A stretch of DNA of 64,000 bases from Modestobacter versicolor (GTDB taxonomy: Bacteria > Actinomycetota > Actinomycetes > Mycobacteriales > Geodermatophilaceae), in contig NZ_JACIBU010000001.1 in the NCBI RefSeq assembly GCF_014195485.1, positions 3,224,001 through 3,288,000 on the forward strand, written 5' to 3'. Below the pieces are notes generated by a model. That model did no database searches. It had not been told where the DNA came from and saw nothing but the letters and a program-made list of their open reading frames with translations. The position numbers and the translations under genes were made by a program. This document shows, piece by piece, positions 56,974 through 64,000 of the stretch; position 1 is the first letter of the stretch, and each line of letters begins with the position of its first letter.

Positions 56974-57470
56974 CCCTGTCCCCCGCCCAGCCCATCACCG
57001 AGCTGCTCGACGCCGAGACGGTGCAGAGCATCGCCGACGAGGTGTGGCCGTCCTTGGTCGGCGACGGCGAGGCGTTCGTGCCCGTCCCGGTGCCGCCGCC
57101 GGCCGACGTCGTGAGCGCGTGGGTCGACATCGTCGGCCCCTGGACCGGCTCCGTCGTCCTCACCTGCGCCCCGGCCACGGCCGAGGCGCTCACCGAGAGC
57201 GTCCTCATGACCCGGCCGCCGACGGTCGTGGACGACGAGGACGTCGCCGACGCGCTGGGCGAGCTCGCCAACGTGCTCGGCGGCAACATCAAGAGCGTCC
57301 TGCCGGGTGAGTCCAAGCTCGGCCTGCCGCAGATCGGGGCGGCCCCGCCCCGGGGGCGGCTGGACGACGTCCGTTCCCTCGTCGGCCAGTGGCGAGGGAA
57401 CTTCCTGACCATCACCGTGCAGGGTGCCGCTCCGGCACCGCACGCCGAGCGGAACGAGGTGCCGCTGTGA
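56970..57470 (+). CDS. cheX: CheX/CheC-type CheY-phosphate phosphatase
   Basis: A 166-aa protein with the CheX/CheC active-site signature E-x-x-N: ELANVLGGNIKSVLP, Glu98 and Asn101, followed by the conserved GN-x-K. The preceding segment (SVVLTCAPATAEALTESVL) matches the CheX beta-strand and helix. It should dephosphorylate CheY-P and so end the signal. GTG 56970 overlaps cheY1, and its end overlaps cheY2. Confidence 0.85.
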
Positions 57471-57829
57471 AGATCCTGGTTACCGACGACAGCCGTGTCA
57501 TGCGGCAGATCGTCATCCGCACCCTGCGCCAGGCAGGCTACGACGACCACGACATCATCCAGGCCGAGAACGGCCGCGAGGCCTTCGAGATGGTCGGTGC
57601 CGAGAAGCCCGACCTGGTCCTCTCGGACTGGAACATGCCCGAGATGAGCGGCATCGAGTGCCTCGAGGCGCTGCGGGCGTCGGGCCAGCAGGTGCCCTTC
57701 GGCTTCGTGACCTCGGAGGGCTCCCCGGAGATGCGGGAGAAGGCGGCCAACGCCGGCGCGCTGTTCCTCATCGCCAAGCCGTTCAACGAGGACACCTTCA
57801 AGGACGCCCTGGACGGGGTGATCGCGTGA
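57467..57829 (+). CDS. cheY: CheY-type response regulator 2
   Basis: A 120-aa single-domain receiver: TDDSRVMRQ, phospho-acceptor Asp54 in LSDWNMPEMSG, switch Thr in FVTSEG and Lys in IAKPF. Diverged from the first CheY, so either a second output or a phosphate sink. GTG 57467 overlaps the cheX stop by 4 bp. Confidence 0.94.
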   Translation: MKILVTDDSRVMRQIVIRTLRQAGYDDHDIIQAENGREAFEMVGAEKPDLVLSDWNMPEMSGIECLEALRASGQQVPFGFVTSEGSPEMREKAANAGALFLIAKPFNEDTFKDALDGVIA

Positions 57830-58311
57830 CCTCCGTGCTGCCGGCGCTGCTGCCGACCGCCAAGGACGTCCGGGACATGCTCGAGGGCCTGTTCGGCAAG
57901 GACGTCACCGTCTCCCCGGGTGACCCGGTCTCGCTCAACGACAAGCCGGCCGTGGCCGTCTACGTCGACCCGACGATGGCCACCACCGCGCTGTGCCTGC
58001 TCGACATCCGGCTGGCCGCCTGGTTCGCCGGCGCGCTGGCGCTGCTCCCCAAGGGCGGGCTGGAGGACGCCATCGACGAGGGCGAGCTCTACCCGATGCA
58101 CCTGGAGGCCGTCTACGAGGTGGTCAACATCGCCGCCTCGATGTTCAACGGCGAGGGCCGCAACCACTCGAAGCTGCACGCGCTGCACGCTCCGGGCGAG
58201 GCCGTCCCCGGCGACATCGCCGGCCTGGCCGCCGCCTTCAACCGGATCGACCTGGTGGTCGACGTCGACGGCTACGGCAAGGGCAACCTGTCGATCGTGA
58301 TGGCGCACTGA
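57826..58311 (+). CDS. CheX/CheC-like protein with an ExxN motif
   Basis: A 161-aa soluble protein that follows the second CheY with a 4-bp overlap, as CheX follows the first. It contains EVVNIAASMFNGEG with Glu98 and Asn101, the same residue numbers as in the first CheX, within an otherwise very different sequence. The C-terminal half ends in a strand-rich VVDVDGYGKGNLSIVMA. A second CheY-phosphate phosphatase is the simplest reading; the overall family assignment is uncertain. GTG 57826. It is the last gene before the 58333-58377 terminator. Confidence 0.65.
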   Translation: MTSVLPALLPTAKDVRDMLEGLFGKDVTVSPGDPVSLNDKPAVAVYVDPTMATTALCLLDIRLAAWFAGALALLPKGGLEDAIDEGELYPMHLEAVYEVVNIAASMFNGEGRNHSKLHALHAPGEAVPGDIAGLAAAFNRIDLVVDVDGYGKGNLSIVMAH

Positions 58312-58332
58312 GCACCAGCTGACAGCAGCACC

Positions 58333-58377
58333 CGGACGGGGGAGGAGGACCGCAGCGCGGTCCTGCTCCCCCGTCCG
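58333..58377 (+). terminator. Strong terminator closing the chemotaxis locus
   Basis: CGGACGGGGGAGGAGGACCGC (58333-58353) pairs with 58357-58377 with one mismatch: a 21-bp stem with a 3-base loop, 22 bp after the last che gene. Confidence 0.9.
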
Positions 58378-58475
58378 TCGTCCCGGGCCCGCCGGCTCAC
58401 CCCGCAGGGGGACGCCGACCGGCCGGCCGGCCGACGGTCGGCGGGGATGCGCCGGGCATGCGGCAGAGTGGGGGC

Positions 58476-60239
58476 ATGACCCCGGACGGCGCGGCGCCGC
58501 CTGCCGACCTGCTGGTGCAGGCCGTGCAGGGCATGGCGCGACCGCTGTTCGTCCTGGACGGGGAGTGGCGGTTCAGCTACATCAACCCGGCCGGTGCCGC
58601 GGTGCTGGGGCGGACCGTCGACGGCCTGCTCGGCCGGGGCATCTGGGCCGAGTTCCCCGAGGCGGTCGGCACGCCGTTCAGCGAGCACTACGAGGCCGTC
58701 GCCGCGACCGGTGAGCCGGCGGTCTTCGAGGCCTGGTTCGAGCCGCTGCAGACCTGGTTCCAGGTGCACGCCTTCCGCACCGGGGCCGGGCTGGTCGTCA
58801 CCTACGACGACGTCACCGAGCGCCGGCGGGTGGAGCAGGCCCGCACCGAGGCGGTCGCCGCCCGCGAGGAGGCCGCCGAGCGCGCCGCGGCCGCCGCCGG
58901 CGCCGCTGAGCTGGCCGGGCGGCACCTGATGCTGCTGGGCGACATCAGCCAGGCGATGACCTCCACCCTGGACCCCGACGAGGCGGTGCAGCGGTTCGCC
59001 CAGCTCGTCGTGCCGCAGCTGGCCGACTGGTGCCTGGTCAGCGTGGTGGAGCACGGCCGGCGCCGGGACGTCGGCCGCGCCCACCGGGACCCGGAGATGG
59101 TGGCGGCGATGCACCGCTACGCGGACCTGCGGGCCACCACCAACCAGTCGACCGCCCCGGTGCCGACCGCGCTGCGGGAGGGTCGGCCCGTGGTGATCCA
59201 GTCGCTCACCGCCGAGCAGGTCGAGGCGATGACCACGCCGGAGGCGCGCGCCGCGCTGGAGCCGCTGCGGCCGACCGCGGTCGCCACCTTCCCGCTGCTG
59301 GCCCGCGGCGAGCTGTTCGGGGCCATCACCCTGGTCACCGGACCCGACCGGGGGCCGTTCACCGACGCCGAGCTGCGCACCGCGGACATCGCGTCCCGGC
59401 GGGCGGCGCTGGCGATGGACAACGCCCGGCTGGTGAGCGCGCAGAGCCGGGTCGCCGAGCGGCTGCAGCGCAGCCTGCTGTCGGCCCCGGTGCAGCCGGA
59501 CAACCTCGAGCTGGCCGTGCGCTACCGGCCGGCCACCCAGGACGTCTCCATCGGCGGCGACTGGTACGACGCCTTCCTCCAGCCCGACGGCTCGACCGTG
59601 CTGGTCATCGGCGACGTGATGGGCCACGACCTCGAGGCCGCCGCGGTCATGGGGCAGCTGAAGACGCTGGTCCGGGCGATCGCCTACGACCGGCAGGACG
59701 CGCCGGCCGACGTCATGCGCCGGGTCGACCTCGCCGTCGTCGGGCTGGACGTCGCCACCCTGGCCACCGCGCTGGTCGCCCGGATCGAGCAGGACGACGA
59801 CGACCGGGTCGCGGGGCTGCGCCGGCTCCGCTGGGCCTCGGCCGGGCACCCGATGCCGATGCTGCTGCAGGCCGACGGCAAGGTGGTCGACCTGGAGTCG
59901 CCGGTCGGGCCGCCGCTGGGCATCGGCTGGTCGGGGTTCCGCTCGGACGGGGTGGCGGTCATCCCGCCGGACAGCACGCTGCTGCTGTTCACCGACGGGC
60001 TCTTCGAGCGGCGCACCGGCGACCTGGACACCGGCCGCGAGGCGCTGCGGGCCGTCGTGGCCGACCTGGCGGGGGAGTCGCTGGAGGAGCTGTGCGACGG
60101 GCTCCTGGCGGCGCTGCTGGCCGACGGGGCCGAGGACGACGTCGCGGTGCTCGCCGTCCGGGCGCACCCGGTGGACGCGCCCCGGCCGCTCGCGGCGGGG
60201 CCGCGCTCGCTGCCGCCGGCCCTGCCCAGCCTCGGCTGA
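58476..60239 (+). CDS. PAS-GAF SpoIIE-type PP2C phosphatase
   Basis: A 587-aa cytosolic sensor phosphatase. A PAS domain (about 15-122, FVLDGEWRFSYINPAGAAVLGR, VTYDDVTERRR) leads by an Ala/Glu coiled coil to a GAF domain (about 150-310), then a PP2C domain with IGGDWYDAF, IGDVMGHDLEAAAVMG, SAGHPMPMLL, FTDGLFERRTGDLD and a final DDVAVLAV. Unlike the 30365 protein, the PAS domain has no GRNCRFLQ, so it is not a LOV sensor. ATG 58476, behind CAGAGT at the spacing seen for leaderless starts here. It comes directly after the che terminator but is not part of that operon. Confidence 0.9.
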   Translation: MTPDGAAPPADLLVQAVQGMARPLFVLDGEWRFSYINPAGAAVLGRTVDGLLGRGIWAEFPEAVGTPFSEHYEAVAATGEPAVFEAWFEPLQTWFQVHAFRTGAGLVVTYDDVTERRRVEQARTEAVAAREEAAERAAAAAGAAELAGRHLMLLGDISQAMTSTLDPDEAVQRFAQLVVPQLADWCLVSVVEHGRRRDVGRAHRDPEMVAAMHRYADLRATTNQSTAPVPTALREGRPVVIQSLTAEQVEAMTTPEARAALEPLRPTAVATFPLLARGELFGAITLVTGPDRGPFTDAELRTADIASRRAALAMDNARLVSAQSRVAERLQRSLLSAPVQPDNLELAVRYRPATQDVSIGGDWYDAFLQPDGSTVLVIGDVMGHDLEAAAVMGQLKTLVRAIAYDRQDAPADVMRRVDLAVVGLDVATLATALVARIEQDDDDRVAGLRRLRWASAGHPMPMLLQADGKVVDLESPVGPPLGIGWSGFRSDGVAVIPPDSTLLLFTDGLFERRTGDLDTGREALRAVVADLAGESLEELCDGLLAALLADGAEDDVAVLAVRAHPVDAPRPLAAGPRSLPPALPSLG

Positions 60240-60242
60240 GCC

Positions 60243-61178
60243 TCACCGGGACCGCTCGGCGGCCTCCCGGACGGCGGCGGTGACCGCCTGCACGCCCTGG
60301 TCGGACCAGAGGATCGACCAGTGGTCGGTGCCGGGCACCTCGCGGGCGGTGACGTGCGCGTCCTGCAGGCCCATCCCGGCCAGCCGCACCTCGTCGTAGA
60401 GGCCGGGCACCTGGCCCTGCATGCCCCGGGTCGCCCACAGCAGGGTCGCCGGCACCGGCAGGTCGGTGGTGGCCTCCAGCACGGCCTCGTTGCGCAGCAT
60501 GTCCGCGCCGTCGACCCGGACCGCCTCGTACACCACCGCGCTGCGCAGCTCGGGCGCCTCGCCGGTCAGGTCGCGGGCGAGGAAGGCGGCGACCGCCGGG
60601 TGGTCGACCCAGGGCCCGACCGCGGGGTGCCCGGACCAGAAGGACCGCACCGCCGGCAGGTCCGGGAAGGTCAGGTCCAGCCGCTCCAGCGACGGGCCGA
60701 GGAAGACGGCGAGCATGTCGTCGGTGTCGGCCGCCGGGGGGACGGCGAAGGGCAGGCCGCCGTCGACCAGGACCAGCCCGTGCACCAGGTCGCGGGCGCT
60801 GCCCGCCGCGGCCAGGGCGGTGACGAACCCGCCCATCGAGTGCCCGACCAGCACTGTGGCGTCCGCGCCGCCCTCCGCGTCGGCGCCGAACCGCTCCAGC
60901 AGGGCGGTCAGGTCGGCGGCGTGCGCGGACAGCCCGTAGGGGCCGGGCAGGCCCGCGCTGCGCGCCCGCCCGCGCAGGTCGGGGGCGACCACCTCGCACC
61001 CGCCGGCCAGCGCCGCGGCGATCGGCGCCCAGGCCATCGCGTTGCCGGTGATCCCGTGCACCAGGACGACGAGCGGGGCGGCCGGGGCGTCGGCGGCCCA
61101 GTACAGCGCGGCCAGCTCACCTCCCTCGACCGGGATGCGGATCTCCTCGGGGGTCACGACGTCCTCGGCGGGGCTCAC
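60243..61178 (-). CDS. Alpha/beta hydrolase
   Basis: A 311-aa alpha/beta hydrolase: VLVHGITGNAMAW oxyanion region, APDLRGRARSAG, nucleophile elbow VGHSMGGFV and catalytic His in EVPGTDHWSIL. A cap of about 80 residues separates the elbow from the acid residue. The substrate cannot be inferred. GTG 61178 was chosen; a second GTG at 61157 would shorten it by 7 residues. It ends 3 bp from the end of the convergent phosphatase gene. Confidence 0.88.
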   Translation of the reverse strand: MSPAEDVVTPEEIRIPVEGGELAALYWAADAPAAPLVVLVHGITGNAMAWAPIAAALAGGCEVVAPDLRGRARSAGLPGPYGLSAHAADLTALLERFGADAEGGADATVLVGHSMGGFVTALAAAGSARDLVHGLVLVDGGLPFAVPPAADTDDMLAVFLGPSLERLDLTFPDLPAVRSFWSGHPAVGPWVDHPAVAAFLARDLTGEAPELRSAVVYEAVRVDGADMLRNEAVLEATTDLPVPATLLWATRGMQGQVPGLYDEVRLAGMGLQDAHVTAREVPGTDHWSILWSDQGVQAVTAAVREAAERSR

Positions 61179-61206
61179 GCCGCCACCCTGCCCCGGGACG
61201 CGCGAC

Positions 61207-61220
61207 GTTGCACGTGGAAC
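61207..61220. promoter_or_regulatory. Degenerate parS-like site
   Basis: GTTGCACGTGGAAC in the gap between the AAA ATPase and hydrolase genes, the same one-mismatch form as at 10700. Confidence 0.35.
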
Positions 61221-61285
61221 ACCGTCGGCGGGCGGCTGACGTGCGTGCGTCCGCCGGGCGGCTGGTCCCCGGTTGACCAGCGTCC

Positions 61286-61355
61286 GCGTTGCACGCTCTT
61301 CGTTCCCGTTGCTCGCGCTGCAGCGCGGGCGGTGCGCACGAAGGACGTGCAATGC
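61286..61355 (-). terminator. Large nested dyad after the AAA ATPase gene
   Basis: 61286-61303 and 61338-61355 are 18-bp inverted repeats matching at 15 positions (GCGTTGCACGCTCTTCGT against the complement GCATTGCACGTCCTTCGT). Inside lies a perfect 14-bp palindrome CGCGCTGCAGCGCG (61314-61327). It starts 23 bp after the ATPase stop, so a terminator is probable, though no T-run is present. Confidence 0.6.
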
Positions 61356-61377
61356 AGCAGCGTCGACGGCGACCGAG

Positions 61378-62568
61378 CTACTCCGTGGCGTGCCGCAGCA
61401 GGTAGCGCCCGAAGTGCGGCACGGTGAAGGCGATCTGGCCGCGCTCGGCGGAGTAGACCAGCCCCTTCTTGATCAGCGAGTCGCGGGCGGGGGAGAGCGA
61501 GGCGGGCTTGCGGCCCAGCGAGACGGCGACGTCGGAGGTGCCCACCGCCGCGCCGGCCGGGCCGCCCAGCTCGGCCATGGCGTGCATGTACTCCCGCTCG
61601 GCCGGGGTGGCGCGGTCGTAGCGCGAGCCGAAGAAGCCGACGGCGAGCTCGGCCTCGGCGGCCGGGGCGGCCATCGCGACGTCGGCGGCGGTGATGGGGG
61701 AGGAGGCGGCGACGTCCCAGGTGACCTTGCCGTAGGCCTGCACGAAGTAGGGGTAGCCGTCGGCGGCCTCGTACAGCGCATCGAGCGCGTCGGTGTGGAA
61801 CTCGACGTCCTCCCGCTCGGCGGGGGCCAGCAGCGCCCGGTCGGCGGCGGCCCGGTCCAGCCGGTCGATCCGCAGGTAGCGGAAGAGCCGCTCGGAGTAG
61901 CTCTTGGAGGCGCTGAGCACCGCGGGGAGGTGGGGGAGGCCGGCGCCGACCACGATCAGCGGCGCGCCCTGCTGGGAGAGCTCGTGGCAGGCGGCGCAGA
62001 TGGCGGAGACGTCGTCGGCCTGCACGTCCTGCATCTCGTCGATGAACAGCGCCACGCCCTTGCCGACGTCGGCGGCGATGCCGGCCACGTCGGTGAGCAG
62101 CTCGACGAGGTCGATCTCCATGTCACCGGAGTCGGCCCGGCCGGTGGTGGCCGGCACGTCGATGCCCGGCTGCCAGCGGTCGCGGACCTTCGCGTCCGCG
62201 GGCGCCTGGCGCTGGGCGAAGGCCTTGAGCGTGCCGAGGACCGCGTCGGTGGACTCCTGGTCGGGGTGCCGCAGCTCGCGCAGCGCCATGTGCAGCGCGG
62301 CCGACAGCGGCCGGCGCAGCGACTGGTCGGGCCGCGCCTCGATCTTCCCGGTGCCCCAGCCGCGGCTGATCGCCGCCGAGCGCAGCTGGTTGAGCAGCAC
62401 GGTCTTGCCGACGCCGCGCAGCCCGGTGAGCACCAGCGAGCGCTCGGGTCGGCCGCGGGCGATGCGCTCGAGCACCACGTCGAAGGCGGAGAGCTCCGTG
62501 TCCCGGCCGGCGAGCTCGGGCGGGCGCTGACCGGCGCCGGGGGCGTACGGGTTCCGCACGGGGTCCAT
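61378..62568 (-). CDS. AAA ATPase with C-terminal winged-helix region
   Basis: A 396-aa P-loop ATPase of the Orc1/Cdc6-like or STAND-like AAA group. It begins RNPYAPGAGQRPPELAGRDTEL, has Walker A GLRGVGKT (residues 49-56), Walker B ALFIDEMQD (about 173-181), a sensor-like LIVVGAGLPHLPAVL and YSERLFRYLRID, and an all-helical C-terminus with a winged-helix-like end (GTSDVAVSLGRKPASLSPARDSLIKKGLVYS). The role is unknown. ATG 62568 lies 7 bases behind TAACCT; ATG 62610 adds 14 residues. A LexA box and a 9-8-9 inverted repeat lie upstream, suggesting damage-responsive control. Confidence 0.8.
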   Translation of the reverse strand: MDPVRNPYAPGAGQRPPELAGRDTELSAFDVVLERIARGRPERSLVLTGLRGVGKTVLLNQLRSAAISRGWGTGKIEARPDQSLRRPLSAALHMALRELRHPDQESTDAVLGTLKAFAQRQAPADAKVRDRWQPGIDVPATTGRADSGDMEIDLVELLTDVAGIAADVGKGVALFIDEMQDVQADDVSAICAACHELSQQGAPLIVVGAGLPHLPAVLSASKSYSERLFRYLRIDRLDRAAADRALLAPAEREDVEFHTDALDALYEAADGYPYFVQAYGKVTWDVAASSPITAADVAMAAPAAEAELAVGFFGSRYDRATPAEREYMHAMAELGGPAGAAVGTSDVAVSLGRKPASLSPARDSLIKKGLVYSAERGQIAFTVPHFGRYLLRHATE

Positions 62569-62575
62569 GTCGAGC

Positions 62576-62581
62576 AGGTTA
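62576..62581 (-). promoter_or_regulatory. -10 box for a leaderless AAA ATPase transcript
   Basis: TAACCT on the minus strand, 7 bases before ATG 62568, the same spacing as other leaderless starts in this window. Confidence 0.45.
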
Positions 62582-62653
62582 TGCGCTCGTCTAGCTCCGG
62601 CGATAGACATGCGTAGACCGAGGCATGGAGCCGCGACTCGACCCTGGTCTCAG

Positions 62654-62679
62654 GCTGTCTAGCCACAGCACTAGACAGC
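62654..62679. promoter_or_regulatory. 9-8-9 perfect inverted repeat upstream of the AAA ATPase
   Basis: GCTGTCTAG (62654-62662), 8 bases, then CTAGACAGC (62671-62679). CTAG is rare in such GC-rich DNA, and related TAGAC/CTAGC words recur at 62589-62615. Likely an operator for a dimeric regulator; a leader hairpin is also possible. Confidence 0.6.
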
Positions 62680-62743
62680 GGCAGACTCTCTCAGAGGAGT
62701 AGCTGGGCCTCCCTGGTCGACGTCGTCCACGCTAGCACAGCAG

Positions 62744-62759
62744 TCGAACACGTGTTCGA
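62744..62759. promoter_or_regulatory. LexA (SOS) box
   Basis: TCGAACACGTGTTCGA is a perfect 16-bp palindrome that fits the actinobacterial/Gram-positive LexA consensus TCGAAC-N4-GTTCGA. On the minus strand a TAGCGT (62729-62734) begins 10 bases downstream, so LexA would cover the -35 of a promoter reading towards the AAA ATPase. No comparable promoter is seen on the plus strand. Confidence 0.75.
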
Positions 62760-62785
62760 ACAACCGCCTGGCCGCGGACAGCGCA

Positions 62786-62818
62786 GCGCCCCGTCGGGAG
62801 ATCGTCCCGGCGGGGCGC
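62786..62818 (-). terminator. Hairpin downstream of the LuxR gene
   Basis: GCGCCCCG-T-CGGGA pairs with TCCCG-G-CGGGGCGC (13 pairs, one mismatch, loop GATCG). It is about 130 bp after the LuxR stop. The DNA between it and the LuxR stop (62819-62946) holds no gene I can support. Confidence 0.6.
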
Positions 62819-62946
62819 GCGATGGCCGGCCCGGCAGCCGCCTCTCGGCGAGTGGTCGCTCGGAGCGACGAAGGGGTGGAGCCCGGGGGTCTGTCCGGGC
62901 CGGCATGCTCTACAAGCACCGTAGCCCCGCGGTTGTTCCCGGAGGG

Positions 62947-64000
62947 TCAGCCGGCGAGCTGCTCCAGCGCGCCGGGCAGCTCGGTCCGGCTGTTGATGCC
63001 CAGCTTGCTGAACGCCGACTGCAGGTAGCTCTCCACGGTGCGCACCGACAGGTGCAACGCGGCCGCGATCTCGGCGTTCGACTGGCGCTGCGCCGCCCGC
63101 TCGGCCACCTCGCGCTCGCGCCGGGTGAGCGGCCCGGCGGCTGCGTCACCGGCGCCGGGCGCGGTGGGTCCGGCGAGCTGCCGCCGGGCGAGGTGCAGCA
63201 CCTTGGCGGCGCTGCGCACCGTCTCCCGGCCCGCGTCCGGGACGTCCAGCGCGGCCGTCGCGGCGTCGACGGCGAACCCGGCGTCTCCGGCGGCCAGCAG
63301 CCCGTGCGCCGTGCGCGCCAGCAGGTCGGCGTCCCCGGTGGCGACCCCCTCGGCGTGGTCGCGGGCGGCGCGCATCCACGGGCCGGGGGAGTGCATCGGC
63401 ATGCTGCGCAGCAGCGCCACGGCGTCGGCGGAGCCGTGCCGGGCGGCCTGGGAGAGCACGACGGCGGCGTTGCCCAGGTGCCCCCGCTCCAGCAGCACGC
63501 GCCCGCGGGCCACCACCTCCTCCCGCACGTCGTCACCGAGCGCGAGCCGGGCGCCGGAGAGGCTCAGCTGCGGGGTCACCGGGCCGTCGTAGTCCAGCCA
63601 CATCGTGGGGGCGTAGCGCGAGAGCTCGGCGCGGGCGGCCGCGGTGTCGCCGGCCAGCGCCTCGGCCCAGGCCAGTGCCGCGCGGGCGAGGCCCTCGAGC
63701 CGGTGCGGGTCGCGCAGCACGAAGCCGGCCAGTGCCGAGCGGAGCAGCGGCCGGGCGCGGTGCCCGTTCCCGCAGAGCACGTGCACCAGCCCGAGCCCGA
63801 AGTCGTCGGAGGTGCCGTTGCGGGCGTCGCGGTGCGGCCCCGGGAGCGCGAGCTGGTCGCGCACCACCGCCCACTCGCCGCAGGTCAGCAGGGCGACGTT
63901 CAACCCGGAGAGCACGACCATGCTGAGGTCCGGCGGCAGCTGCCCCTGGTGCCACACCTCCGCGACGTCGGCAGCCACCGCCCGTGCCTCCTGCTGGCTG
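62947..64000 (-). CDS. LuxR family regulator (partial, N-terminus outside the window)
   Basis: At least 351 residues; the frame is open at base 64000. The C-terminus is a LuxR/GerE helix-turn-helix: LTRREREVAERAAQRQSNAEIAAALHLSVRTVESYLQSAFSKLGINSRTELP. The visible part before it is a helical, TPR-like array of Ala/Leu-rich repeats, typical of large LAL/MalT-type regulators whose ATPase domain would lie upstream of the window. Internal GTG 63978 would give 343 aa, but the frame continues with no stop. The HTH suggests a transcription activator; its targets are unknown. Confidence 0.85.
   Translation of the reverse strand, partial: SQQEARAVAADVAEVWHQGQLPPDLSMVVLSGLNVALLTCGEWAVVRDQLALPGPHRDARNGTSDDFGLGLVHVLCGNGHRARPLLRSALAGFVLRDPHRLEGLARAALAWAEALAGDTAAARAELSRYAPTMWLDYDGPVTPQLSLSGARLALGDDVREEVVARGRVLLERGHLGNAAVVLSQAARHGSADAVALLRSMPMHSPGPWMRAARDHAEGVATGDADLLARTAHGLLAAGDAGFAVDAATAALDVPDAGRETVRSAAKVLHLARRQLAGPTAPGAGDAAAGPLTRREREVAERAAQRQSNAEIAAALHLSVRTVESYLQSAFSKLGINSRTELPGALEQLAG

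Noticed and set aside
62671-62919. Small minus-strand frames (82 and 71 codons) across 62671-62919
   Set aside because: They run through the LexA box and the hairpin, have no ribosome-binding site and no recognisable composition.
62819-62946. Possible tRNA or small RNA in the gap after the LuxR gene
   Set aside because: No cloverleaf could be drawn; there is no TTC-loop or acceptor pairing.

Overview
The window is very GC-rich DNA with almost no gaps between genes. It has many GTG starts, several 4-bp GTGA stop/start overlaps, and start codons sitting directly behind TANNNT -10 boxes. With the gene families present (a DUF222/HNH endonuclease, a BluB-CobT fusion, SpoIIE-type PP2C phosphatases, an IdeR/DtxR-type iron box, an actinobacterial LexA box), this points to a high-GC actinobacterium. 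The combination of a chemotaxis cluster with a LOV blue-light protein would suit Geodermatophilaceae (Blastococcus, Geodermatophilus, Modestobacter), but that family placement is inference. I saw no rRNA, tRNA, CRISPR array, insertion sequence or prophage.

Layout. 1-6.6 kb: end of a TPR/Sel1-like gene; a TPP-riboswitch-controlled thiamine salvage operon (thiM-thiE-thiD, minus strand); a secreted protein coupled to a SipW-type signal peptidase fused to a LamG domain; a DUF222/HNH gene; a GNAT acetyltransferase. 6.6-19.4 kb: a helicase, an alpha/beta hydrolase overlapping a BluB-CobT fusion for the lower ligand of B12, a GAF-PP2C phosphatase, an AraC regulator with a VOC protein, a large SWIM-SNF2 helicase, phosphoglucomutase and a small membrane protein. 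19.4-26 kb: a glycerol regulon with two glycerol kinases, the facilitator GlpF, an IclR-type regulator and divergent glpD; a 16-bp sequence is repeated exactly in front of glpF and in the regulator/glpD gap. 26-32.7 kb: TetR with an MMPL exporter, HMG-CoA lyase with a flavin reductase, and a PAS-LOV-GAF-PP2C photoreceptor phosphatase. 32.8-42.6 kb: a repeat-rich acidic protein, two small membrane proteins, an aldo/keto reductase, an iron-siderophore ABC importer behind a DtxR-type box, a pair of CrcB/Fluc fluoride-channel subunits and trehalose synthesis (otsA-otsB).

43-58.4 kb is a complete chemotaxis locus. cheA-cheW-mcp1 is followed by three single chemoreceptor genes, each behind strong terminators and its own leader. 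An unrecognised 306-aa protein comes next, then the tightly overlapped run cheB-cheR-cheY-cheX-cheY-cheX-like, closed by a 21-bp stem terminator. The cheA leader is AT-rich and carries three copies of one 9-bp arm that can form two mutually exclusive hairpins. The palindrome TGTCGACA recurs in the cheA, mcp3 and mcp4 leaders. No flagellar or pilus genes lie in the window, so the motility machine is elsewhere.

58.4-64 kb: a third PP2C phosphatase (PAS-GAF), an alpha/beta hydrolase, an AAA ATPase with a perfect LexA/SOS box and a 9-8-9 inverted repeat in its upstream region, and the C-terminal part of a LuxR regulator that runs off the window.

Scattered through the window are three perfect GTTCCACGTGGAAC cores (parS, the ParB site) and two one-mismatch copies. 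One of them sits at the centre of a 32-bp perfect palindrome.
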